The notes beneath the pieces are model-generated. The model was not told the origin of the DNA and made no database searches. It saw only the letters and a list, made by a program, of their open reading frames with translations. The position numbers were made by a program, and so were the translations under genes. This document shows positions 53,001 through 61,700 of a stretch of 64,000 nucleotides of DNA, piece after piece; within the stretch, counting starts at the first letter, position 1; each line of letters starts with the position of its first letter. The DNA lies in assembly GCA_030248195.1 (NCBI GenBank), contig JASAND010013629.1, positions 1 through 64,000 on the forward strand, read 5' to 3'. The DNA is from Trissonchulus latispiculum (Eukaryota > Nematoda > Enoplea > Enoplida > Ironidae).

Positions 53001-56000
53001 TGATTCAAATAGAACCTGATTTTTCTAAATTGGGCAGTTCAGAACATGTCCTAGGTGCCAATTCTGTTTCAAAAGAGGACGAGGCATCAGATCGGGTGGT
53101 CCAACTTTTTCAGTGGATGCACCGCAATTTTTTCCTTCTTTCGTCCATTCATTCAAAGACAAACAGTTTAATGGACCAATATTATGTGGCACTTAAAGAC
53201 CAGGTAGGTGAAATGACTGATTTGTTTACGACGCTATGGCCGGATAAGTTTGATCCAGAGCAAGTCTGGTCCACAAATTACGAGCCGTCGGATTCATGGT
53301 GTCAGGGGGCCTCTCCGGTGCGGGGGGACCAAACTGGCTCGGAAACCGCTAGTGGGGGGCAACCCCCCCAGGGTCCCATCAGTCCGGGCTCTGCACCTGC
53401 TGGAGCTACATCTGCTGCTTCGGTGGCTTGTGGCATTGGGGAGGTCACTCCCCCTCTATTTTCAGAGGTGGGGTCCTCCCAGGGTCCATTGGTCCCGTAT
53501 TCCTCCCAAAAGGCCCAAGAAAATCGTCAGCAGTATTACAGTCAAAATTTTTCGTCGGACGTAATTGATTCGGGCCAGGTCCGTGAAATTGATTTGGATG
53601 CCGTTTTGGCTGCGGGGGATAACACCCCTGCCATTCTTATTCAAGTGGAGGGGCAAACTTTGGTTGCAATTATTGATACTGGAGCCTCTATTTCTATCTT
53701 GAGTTCTGGAGGTCTGGAACGACTTTTGCGTGCGGGGGCTGAATTGGTAGTTCAATATCCAGATCCAATTCGGGCAAAAACTCCCGGAAATGACTATTTG
53801 AGGCTCACAGGTAAAGTTTATGTCCCTTTTCATGTTGGGCAAATTCAATTCGGGTGGCACTTTCATCTTGCTCCCGATTTTTATAAGGACATTTTGCTAG
53901 GAACTGATTTTATGAAAGCTAATTCTTGGGACATTTTGCTCTCTCAAAATATTGTGAATATGGGGGGCCTGTACCATGACCTGCTTACACCGGATCAATT
54001 GCGTTCAGCATGGTCTACGAAAGAAGGACAACCCGCTGCTGCAGTCCTGGCAGTAGATGTCGTGGTTCCCCCCTCCTCGGAGGTCTGGGCAAAGGCCCAG
54101 GTCTCCTCAGAACTGACCGGGACTCCCTTTTTGTTTGAACCATTGGATTCTTTTGTTCATGTAAATCGTGTACTGCCATATGGGGGGATTATTGACCTCA
54201 AACAAAATTTTTTCGAATTTTTGGTGGCGAATCCTACAAATTGTCCAGTTGCCTTGTCAAAATCCATGCTGGTCGGGTCCATTTGCCCGGCTGAGGACTA
54301 TCTGGCCACGGATCCGTCTTTTGAAAAACCATTGGCCGTCACCAGGGCACAGGCAAATTTAGATACGTATACTGAAGATATGATTTTTGTTGTTGACTCA
54401 GACCTTGGGACCCCTCCTCCACGGGTGGCGTCACCATTTTCAGAATTTTTGTTTGATTCTCCCTTTGAAGATCATTTGGTTCTCAACTGTGATGATGAGC
54501 AAGTTCAGGGGGACATTCTATCAAAAGAGGGGGTAGCTCCCCCTAATTTTTCGGTATTTTTCACGGATATGGAAGCCATCCCGGAAGCGACTTCTTGTGC
54601 TAAGGGGGTTACAGCCCCTCCGGAACCTGTACCTCCCCTAAAAGAGGGGGTGGTTCCCCCTAAAGTTTCTGCGGAGGAATCAAAAATTTTGACTTCCTGT
54701 CTGTTTTCTGGTGACGATTTGGTTGATTTTAATCAGGAACAGTCTAAACAGTGGCCAATGGTTCCTGTAAATTTTTCTGAAATTGTGGAAACGTGGGCTG
54801 ATGAGTCTCAGCCTCGTGCGGGGGTTTCCTCCGAGGGGGAATCGCCGTGCGAGGGCGTGGACCCGCCAGCAGTGCAAGATAAGCCGAAACTTTTTCGTAA
54901 ATTTCTTCGTCGTAAAGTTCATCCGGGCGAACCAGGGTTTGAGCCCCCTACGTATCGAGTTTCTTCTGAAAAAATTTCGGGGGTTTTGTCTGAAGAAGTG
55001 ACTCCCAAGGAAATTTCGGGGAGTTACGTACGTACATCTAGAGAAGAAGAAGAAGAAGTTGACCCTTTTTCGGCAGCTGAATCCGTTGCTACTGCACTTT
55101 TCGCCGACCCAGAAAAACGTGCTCTCTTGAATGGGAAAATTAGTCTGAAGGACTGTTGCCTCTCTCGTAGAAATCAACGGCGCCTTCGGCTAATGATTTT
55201 GAATTTTCCTAACATTTGGGACGCTGCTGGTGGGTTCGGTAAGACAGACATAGATTATCATTACATCGAAATTGAACCGGGCAAACGGCCTATTCGCGCT
55301 CGGGCCTATAAAGTTAATCCGGCACAGAAGAAAATCATTGACGAGAAATTATCCGCTTGGCTGGAACAGGGCCTTATACAGCCCTCTCGGTCACCTTGGG
55401 CCTCCCCAATAATTTTAGTGGCTAAGAAAGATGGGGATTGGCGGCTCTGTGTCGATTATCGAAAATTGAATGCCGTCACTAAAAAGGATTGTTATCCACT
55501 ACCTCGAATTGACGGTCTTTTCGAACTAATTTTGGGCCATTGTATTTTTTCAAAGCTTGATTTGGCCTCAGGTTTCCATCAAATTCCAGTCTATCCTCAA
55601 GATCGGGAAAAAACGGCCTTTATTACGCATTCTGGTTTATACGAATTCAAGGTTATGCCGTTTGGGCTGTGTAATGCCCCCAGTACTTTCCAGCGGATAA
55701 TTGATCGGATCATGGAAGGCTTCATTGTTTATATTGACGATATATTGGTTACTAGCCCGACTGAATCTCACCATTTGCAGCGGTTGCTAGATATTTTTCA
55801 ACGTTGTCAAAGAGAGCACGTTCTTCTCAAATTGTCAAAATGTGAATTTGCACGAAAACAAATGGCATTTTTGGGCCATATTTTGTCTGAATTTGGCATA
55901 GCAACGGATCCTGATAAAATTCGGGTGGTTCGTCAATTTCCTGTCCCTCAATCAGTTAAGGATGTTCAAAGTTTTCTGGGTCTGGCGGGTTACTATCGAA

Positions 56001-57964
56001 GATTTGTTCCAAATTTTTCGAAAATTGCGAATCCATTGACTCGTCTTTTGAAAAAAGATGTTGAATTTGTTTGGGACTCTGCTTGTCAAGTTGCTTTTGA
56101 AACTTTGAAAGAAAAATTGGTCACTGCTCCGGTTTTGATTTATCCTGATTTTACTAAGCCGTTCACTTTAGTCACTGACGCTAGTTATCAGGGTATAGCT
56201 GCCATTCTCCAACAGCAGGACAATTTGGAAAAGTTTCATCCCGTTGCGTACGCGGCCAGGGCCCTCCATGCTTCCGAAAAGAATTATACGGTCACTGAAT
56301 TGGAGGCCCTCGCAATTTTCTTTGGAATCTCATATTTCCAACATTATTTGATTTTGCACAAGTTTGATGTCATCACGGACCATCAAGCCCTTGAGTATAT
56401 TTTGGGGGATCATGCAAAGCCGAAGTCGGCTGAGGGCAGAGTCGCCCGCTGGCGTGCCTTTATTGAGCAATTTCGTTTTCGTGTCATTCAAAAACCTGGT
56501 TCAGTAAATGGGGCAGCCGATGCTTTGTCACGGAATCCACCCGCTATTGCTGGGGTTTTTGCTGAATATCCGAAAATTCCTGAATTTTTATTTGCCGTGT
56601 TGGACGATGTGTTTGATACCGAGTGTCCTGATGATGGTCCGCATCTCCCTCCGCAGCTCGTCGCAGCTCAGGAAATTTGGGCGGAGGCCCTACGTACCGA
56701 TCCTTTTACATCTGCTATGATTGAGTTTCTTGAAAATGATAAATTGCCAAAGGATTTGCAATTGGCTTCGTACGTACGGGGATCAGCTTCAAAATTTGTG
56801 TTTGAGAATGGCATGCTATACCGTATACAGACAGATAAAAAAGGGCAGCCTATCCCAGATACTATCAAATTGATTGTTGTTCCTCAAGAATGTCGTCAAT
56901 ATGTACTTAAAGAATGTCATAATGATTTTTTGGGAGGTTGTCATGTGGGAAAAATGAAAATGTTGGGAATTGTCGCCGCCAGATATTTTTGGGAGACCTT
57001 GTCTCGGGATGTTTCTCGTTTTGTGGAATGCTGTCAGGTATGTGCGGCTTGCAACCCTGGACCACGTAAGCCTCAGGCTTACTTAAAATTCTTTACTCCA
57101 GTGGAAGCACCGTTTGAGCGCATCAGCATGGATGTCATGCATGCGCCCCCCACATCAGTAGGTCATTGCAGAGTTTTGGTTATTGTTGATTTTTTCACTA
57201 GATGGGGGTGGGCTTTTGCAATGGCAAATGAAAAAACAGACACTATTGCGAAATTGTTGGCCGAACAAGTTATTGCTGTCCATGGGGCCCCGCGTGAAGT
57301 TTTGACAGACAGGGGTACGCCTTTTTGCTCAGCTTTAATGGAAGATCTTTGTAAATTGATGGGTACCCGAAAAGTACGTACGACTGCTTATCACCCACAA
57401 TCAAATGGGGCATGTGAACGTTTGAATGGGACCTTGAAAGGCATGCTGCGAAAATGCATGTTGGCTTTTGCTCGAGAGTGGGATGTCCTCCTCCCCTGGG
57501 TGCTGTTTGTTTATCGGGCAGCCCCACATGCTTCCACTGGAGAGTCCCCATACTATCTCCTTCATGGTCGGGACCCTCGTCTTTTTTCTGAGAATTTTTT
57601 GAAGTTGCCAGAACCAGGCACGAAACCTTTCAACCCTTCGTACGTGCGTGATTTAATTACTCGATTGCGATATTCACGAAAGTTATTGAAAGAACATATG
57701 GAAGCTATTCTAAAAAAGCGTAAGAATGATTATGATGCTAAGGTTAAACCGGTCGACTATACCGAAGGTATGTTAGTATGGAAGGACATTTCTAAGGCGA
57801 ATATTCCAAAGGGTGCCAGCCGCAAATACCTGCCAGTGTTCGAAGGCCCTTTTCGGGTCGTCAAAATTTTGGCTCCCCCGAATGTCCAAATTCAGTCCAC
57901 TACCAAAGTTGATCCGCCAGTCGAAACTATTCATGTAAATCGTCTCAAGCCCTTCCTCCAGTAA
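50072..57964 (+). CDS. gag-pol: Gag-Pol polyprotein of the giant Ty3/gypsy element (2630 residues, single frame)
   Basis: It provides capsid and replication enzymes. Residues 1-550 form a Gln/Pro/Gly-rich low-complexity N-terminus. About 555-735 is a retrotransposon Gag domain (FEDWLPQF, FxxFAQRVQQPGES). A CCHC knuckle (CKHCNKRGHHPDKC) is at 802-815. Protease has DTGAS at 1202-1206 and ILLGTDF later. Reverse transcriptase (about 1740-1960) has LDLASGF, MPFGLCNAPSTF and YIDD at 1887-1890. RNase H has TDAS (D2036), ELEAL and TDHQAL. Integrase has an HHCC finger and D2354, D2413, E2449 (35 residues between the last two), then a GPF/VNRLKPF C-terminal module. The ATG is the first after the primer binding site. 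Unusual features are the great length, Gag and Pol fused without frameshift, and a linker of more than 400 residues between protease and RT with repeated KEGVxPP motifs. Confidence 0.97.
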   Translation: MPVEFAPKFQNFLDDRLEDIQRLFEFLPYFDAPAEVENLVFRQRCCEQAPVLERGDRFEMENYTDPPLRDGVPPGTRGGAPDRHWGIPYIPTTIPLQNWRGQPQHQHTAHVRNPVPVSQSQWRPATDRPAAQVVGSGRGAPKPAPAISQMLNNTFGPPVTGGNQSVQSGGRPPQNQPPPPPPQVQNSQPPPLPVPTPGQNSAGGNAQNAGTDHVCIVNMSCEEAGGPPPPQATTSILPSDEEIWAAAAAVVRDPEVANLPRGDPRRLHKIADYYQSLVDRMTNLLIEKHVENGRPFLSNSASPQASTSAAAQSSRTPVAGPTSPQASSTQGAPNSPDSHHSYGSGQNTVRSVPGTGSRPQQSGGPPPGQNPPPTSQNPGHNPFLPNDAVPDPQYSRQQQDQPGAPAPGAPPPQATGPFYYDSDGNCYYFDAPNQQYIYVQPDPTAQHQYGYHQDQASAQEQGTYAYPQQEQLLAPMYPDPGPGTPQNYGFFSQQQGGQQQTTTSPAQQFQQQGQFQQQPDQGVYGVSSAFSPAGGQGRGRPHPTPPTMQATDISVSKHSAQLYRTYMAILQDIPRFEPTLEYFEDWLPQFVSAATVQGIPQDQWARLMFNKLSGKALIYASRIGPGVVDSLDNFVRLLSAQFPKPKLSVSEKFHRFAQRVQQPGESARQYVSELQSQALEIWPSQEDRDRHCVQQLFDGIRSEYASALASNFSKGEPTLEEILRTLDKLEARNSKPGYGEQQFVAPIFNVNSQPMSKEGVPPLDSTPATRLELREMKDWLETKFWDKFKEMEEEKRKRFPPCKHCNKRGHHPDKCWDKDPSKAPPGYKPRNAQNSQQQVDMVGAYPAVPPPASYHPQAAPPQLMTYSQQQPQQDSGWYYMQSGQPRPPVGAQGALVPAFPAVPAGGRPVARAPVQNSQPVAAAPARPPPSYPNFVRASHGPIGGGARQVVRGPAPRATTNPTAQQVSEMVSQLAIHMIQIEPDFSKLGSSEHVLGANSVSKEDEASDRVVQLFQWMHRNFFLLSSIHSKTNSLMDQYYVALKDQVGEMTDLFTTLWPDKFDPEQVWSTNYEPSDSWCQGASPVRGDQTGSETASGGQPPQGPISPGSAPAGATSAASVACGIGEVTPPLFSEVGSSQGPLVPYSSQKAQENRQQYYSQNFSSDVIDSGQVREIDLDAVLAAGDNTPAILIQVEGQTLVAIIDTGASISILSSGGLERLLRAGAELVVQYPDPIRAKTPGNDYLRLTGKVYVPFHVGQIQFGWHFHLAPDFYKDILLGTDFMKANSWDILLSQNIVNMGGLYHDLLTPDQLRSAWSTKEGQPAAAVLAVDVVVPPSSEVWAKAQVSSELTGTPFLFEPLDSFVHVNRVLPYGGIIDLKQNFFEFLVANPTNCPVALSKSMLVGSICPAEDYLATDPSFEKPLAVTRAQANLDTYTEDMIFVVDSDLGTPPPRVASPFSEFLFDSPFEDHLVLNCDDEQVQGDILSKEGVAPPNFSVFFTDMEAIPEATSCAKGVTAPPEPVPPLKEGVVPPKVSAEESKILTSCLFSGDDLVDFNQEQSKQWPMVPVNFSEIVETWADESQPRAGVSSEGESPCEGVDPPAVQDKPKLFRKFLRRKVHPGEPGFEPPTYRVSSEKISGVLSEEVTPKEISGSYVRTSREEEEEVDPFSAAESVATALFADPEKRALLNGKISLKDCCLSRRNQRRLRLMILNFPNIWDAAGGFGKTDIDYHYIEIEPGKRPIRARAYKVNPAQKKIIDEKLSAWLEQGLIQPSRSPWASPIILVAKKDGDWRLCVDYRKLNAVTKKDCYPLPRIDGLFELILGHCIFSKLDLASGFHQIPVYPQDREKTAFITHSGLYEFKVMPFGLCNAPSTFQRIIDRIMEGFIVYIDDILVTSPTESHHLQRLLDIFQRCQREHVLLKLSKCEFARKQMAFLGHILSEFGIATDPDKIRVVRQFPVPQSVKDVQSFLGLAGYYRRFVPNFSKIANPLTRLLKKDVEFVWDSACQVAFETLKEKLVTAPVLIYPDFTKPFTLVTDASYQGIAAILQQQDNLEKFHPVAYAARALHASEKNYTVTELEALAIFFGISYFQHYLILHKFDVITDHQALEYILGDHAKPKSAEGRVARWRAFIEQFRFRVIQKPGSVNGAADALSRNPPAIAGVFAEYPKIPEFLFAVLDDVFDTECPDDGPHLPPQLVAAQEIWAEALRTDPFTSAMIEFLENDKLPKDLQLASYVRGSASKFVFENGMLYRIQTDKKGQPIPDTIKLIVVPQECRQYVLKECHNDFLGGCHVGKMKMLGIVAARYFWETLSRDVSRFVECCQVCAACNPGPRKPQAYLKFFTPVEAPFERISMDVMHAPPTSVGHCRVLVIVDFFTRWGWAFAMANEKTDTIAKLLAEQVIAVHGAPREVLTDRGTPFCSALMEDLCKLMGTRKVRTTAYHPQSNGACERLNGTLKGMLRKCMLAFAREWDVLLPWVLFVYRAAPHASTGESPYYLLHGRDPRLFSENFLKLPEPGTKPFNPSYVRDLITRLRYSRKLLKEHMEAILKKRKNDYDAKVKPVDYTEGMLVWKDISKANIPKGASRKYLPVFEGPFRVVKILAPPNVQIQSTTKVDPPVETIHVNRLKPFLQ
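52337..52350 (+). other. Internal copy of the polypurine-tract core, site 1
   Basis: TCAAAAGAGGGGGT is identical over 14 nt to the sequence at the 3' PPT of copy 1 (11858-11871). It lies in frame in gag-pol as SKEGV. Confidence 0.6.
54521..54535 (+). other. Internal copy of the polypurine-tract core, site 2
   Basis: TCAAAAGAGGGGGTA is identical over 15 nt to the copy 1 PPT region and in frame as SKEGV, followed by a CCCCCT that can pair with the G run. Confidence 0.6.
54640..54651 (+). other. Internal copy of the polypurine-tract core, site 3
   Basis: AAAAGAGGGGGT is identical over 12 nt to the PPT, 105 bases after site 2, in frame as LKEGV and again followed by CCCCCT. Confidence 0.5.
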
Positions 57965-58521
57965 TCTTATTTTGTATATTTTGTCTATTGTTGTATGATT
58001 CTTTTTGTGTGCCCCACCTATGTATTTGTACAAATTTTCGCGTATACGTATATTGTTTCAGGTTTGGATCTTTTCTAATTTTTCTTGTTTTAGCATCTAA
58101 TTTTTGTTTTATTTCTACTATTTTTAGGCGAATTGTGAACTATATATATGTTTGTCTGTGTCTATCAAGCTGATTTTTTGGTCTATTTTGTGGTTCATTT
58201 ATTAGGTAAAAAGGTTTTAGAAATTACTTTCCTTGATATTAGTTAAAATTCTTGTTTTGATTATTTGCCTTATTTGGTTTTAAATTCCTTTTGTATTGAA
58301 AATCTTTATCTCTTTTCCTTGAATTTCTTATGATCATTGATTTTAGACAAAATTTTCTTTCAACTTTTAAGTACGTATATACGTACACAGCCTTTCTGGG
58401 TTTTTCTTTTTATGAATAAACTTTTGTCCATAAAAATTTTGGAACTTTGTTTTCTCTTGCTTTTCACTTTTACACAAATGTTATGTACGTATGAATTTTC
58501 ACTTTCCATGTGTGCACTAAT

Positions 58522-58538
58522 TTTCTTTTCTTGTTTAG
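58522..58538 (+). promoter_or_regulatory. Splice-acceptor-like site upstream of the exonuclease/NADAR ORF
   Basis: TTTTCTTTTCTTGTTTAG ends at 58538 followed by GATTCTCG, 191 bases before the ATG at 58730. It is the clearest of the acceptor-like sites and matches the junction at 3683 in copy 1. Confidence 0.5.
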
Positions 58539-58729
58539 GATTCTCGTTGTGGGTTGGCTATCCTTGGTTCCTGTATCCGATTTTGCTTCTGTCTTCAGTT
58601 TGGGTAGCCTCTCCGGTGCTTTCCTGAGTTGATCAGGTGGTAATTTTTGGTATTTTAGTATATTTTGCTTTGCGTAGGTAACCTGTAGTCGCCTTTGGTC
58701 AGCAGAATTTTGTAAATTTTGCTTTGAAA

Positions 58730-61700
58730 ATGCCTCGCAAACGCAAAACTCCAGAAAAGGGCTCTAAATCAGGCTCAGAATCTTCTGCTCCTTCTTTGAG
58801 CAAAATTCTTCAGGAAAAGGGGGCGTCCACTAATTGGAAAGCCTTAGCGTCTCGAGAACCTTCTACTAGTTCAGATACTGGACCTCGGCGTTCCAAGCGT
58901 CAGCGGTCACAAAATTTGGAAACTTCAGCGTCTGAGTCAGGCGATCAGGAATCTGAGTATCAGCCGTCAGAAACTTCAGAACACAGTGCAGTACCGCCTG
59001 TGACGCCTAAACCGTCTACGTCGTCTCAGTCTTCGGCAAAATCTGATCCTGAAAAGAATACCATTACTCTTTCTCCCTTGACTTATGATCAGCTCGATTC
59101 ACATTTTCAGAATTTTCCCCCTCCCACTATTGATTTTGTTTCTGTGGCTGACCAGAGGTGGCGTGCAGATTATCTGAATTCTATTGTTAATTTTACTGTG
59201 ACTGATGAACAGCTACGCCAGCCTACTGTGGTTGTGACCGAGATTGCTCAGCTTTTTGCTGAGGTAAAAGAGCTTTACCATCTGGCAAAGCAGGCCGGCT
59301 TCCTTGCAGTGGATGTTGAGGGTCTCCAGTTGAAAGAATGGTTGGGCATACAGCAGTCAAAATCTGCTGTTATGTTGCAGTTTGCAGTTCCCCGGGATAT
59401 TCAAAAGTTTCGTGACGAACTGGACCCTCTCAATATGAATACAAATTCTGTCGACGACTCTAACATCAAAATTGTAGTGGTCATGTTGCATGTGATTTAC
59501 TTGCAAGTTCCGTCTTGGAGTCTGTTGAGATACGCTTTGCAGCCTATTTTTTACAATACAGATTTTCCGGTTTTGGCTATTAACGCCTTGTGTGACTGTC
59601 GTCGAATTTTGGGAAATTTGCGTATAGACGCACGCAATTCTTTAGTCGATTTTAATCATTTTTACCGGTTTTTGTGGGATCGAGTGAATGAGGTGGGCTT
59701 TCCGGAACCCGACCCTGAACATCCACGCCGGTCTGCGCATCTGTGGTTTGACGATCAGGGAAATCGAGTCATGCCGCCCAATAAAGCACGCGACGAAATT
59801 TCCCTGGGGTGGATCCAATGGAATATTTTGAAATATCCGGAGTCGCAGTGCAAATCAAAATCTACTCATGGGCTTATGTCTTTTTTGACTCCACACGAAA
59901 TTTTGTACGGTATTCGAGACGTTGTGGATTTACTTTTGGGGATTCAGCAACTTTTACATTTGTGCCCAACTTTTTCGTCAGATGATTTTCTATTGCTAAA
60001 TCAGTTCAAAACTGTTGCTCAAGTTGGGCAAGCGCCCACTTTTCGAAAATACGAAACCGCTGTTTTGTCTGTTGTTGTTGAAGATCGCCCACTTCGGGCT
60101 CAAACTGCTTTGAAAATTGCGCATATCCCACGCTCGCCGTTCAAGAAATTGGCTCCAGGAGAGAAGAAGAAGAGAGCAGAGCAAAAGGTGGTCGATATTA
60201 AAATTTTGTCGAAAAAGCCGCCTCGACATTTGTTGCCTCCTCTACATATTTTGAAAGACGAACTTTTTGTGGGTGCTCCGCAGCGTCCAAATCCTCCTAA
60301 GCGTGCGGGGGCCTTTTTGATGGGATTAGCTGAGGAAAGTTCCCAAAAAGCGCCCAAAAAGTCACAAGCACAGAAAGACCGTGAGCAACGCAAGTTGGAT
60401 GAGCGGGCCGCCGCTCAACATGAAGTGCCGGAAGGGCTCCCTTCCCAAGATATGGATTTGTCATCAAATACTTCAGCTGATGAAAATGACCCTGGGGAGC
60501 TTGCCCTGAAACGGTCTCTCCCTTCCGAGGGATCACCTCCTCGGACTTTGAGTCATGCGGGGTCGGTAGTTCCGACGCCACAAGGGTCTCCGCAGAGGTC
60601 TCCTTTGAAAGAACAGGTACCCCAGGCAGCGTTCCTTATTCAAATTCCACCCGGTCAGCAGACTCTGTCGGAGTCTCGGCTCCTTGTAGGCCCCTTGGCC
60701 GACGAGTCTACTTTGGCTTCTTCTCCTCAGCGCGGCGAACCCGACAGTGGGGACCAGTCCCGTATAGGACGGGATCAACCCTCACCGTCGGTGGAACCGG
60801 CTGTGGCGGTGTCGGTCGAGGGCGGTGCTTGCAGGACCTCGACTCCGGCATTGGGCTCTGAGTTTGTCGGTTTGAATCCGGATGATACGCCTACTATGCC
60901 ATCTTTGCCACAAATTAACCTAATTTCTCCGTCTCCGGTGTCGGGGGCCCCGGCCTTGGCTGAGGAGCCTCAGGGAGGGGCTGCTTCAGATGACCCCTCG
61001 ACTTCTCATTCGGGGCAACCGACTATTTCTGCTGATGAAGCGGCCGTCTTTTTATTTCCGGACGTGCCGTCTTCTGTAACTGGGGCAAATTTGCCTCCGG
61101 TTTTTCATCCGAATACGTATTCGAATGTTGAAATTCAGCCTACTACTCAACCTGAATTGTCACAGATGACTTTTTCTTTCCGAAATTCTCAGGGACAACA
61201 GCAAAACGCATCAGCAGTGGTGCAGACGTCTTTATTGTTCCCTGCTCCGGAGGTTTTGAATAAAATTGTTCAGGATACTTTAGATTCTTTGCAAATTCCT
61301 CCCCTCCCCCAGGTTGCAGCCCCTCCTGTTTTGGTGGGTTCCAGGCCTCCTACTTTTCGGGGTGAATTTCAATTTTTACGTGAGCAGCCTATACAGCCTT
61401 CTTTTCAGCCACGCATGTCTGCACCGCCTCGCATGCGGGCCCCTGTGGGTCCGTCTAGGTCGGCGCCTTCGTCGCCTCCACCGCGAGCTCCGGTGCCTCT
61501 ATGGTCTGTTCAAAATCAACCGACTTGGCGAGCAGAGCAAGCGCGAGATCCAGTTTTTTCACATTCAGCTCTAAATTTTCGAACGCCCGGGTTGGGATCT
61601 CTTCCGGTAGCGGCACGCACGTGTTTTTCTGATGCGTTTTGGCAGCGTATGCCACCAGTTTCTCAAATTTCGCAACTTGCGGTGCTCGCATATTTTGGTT

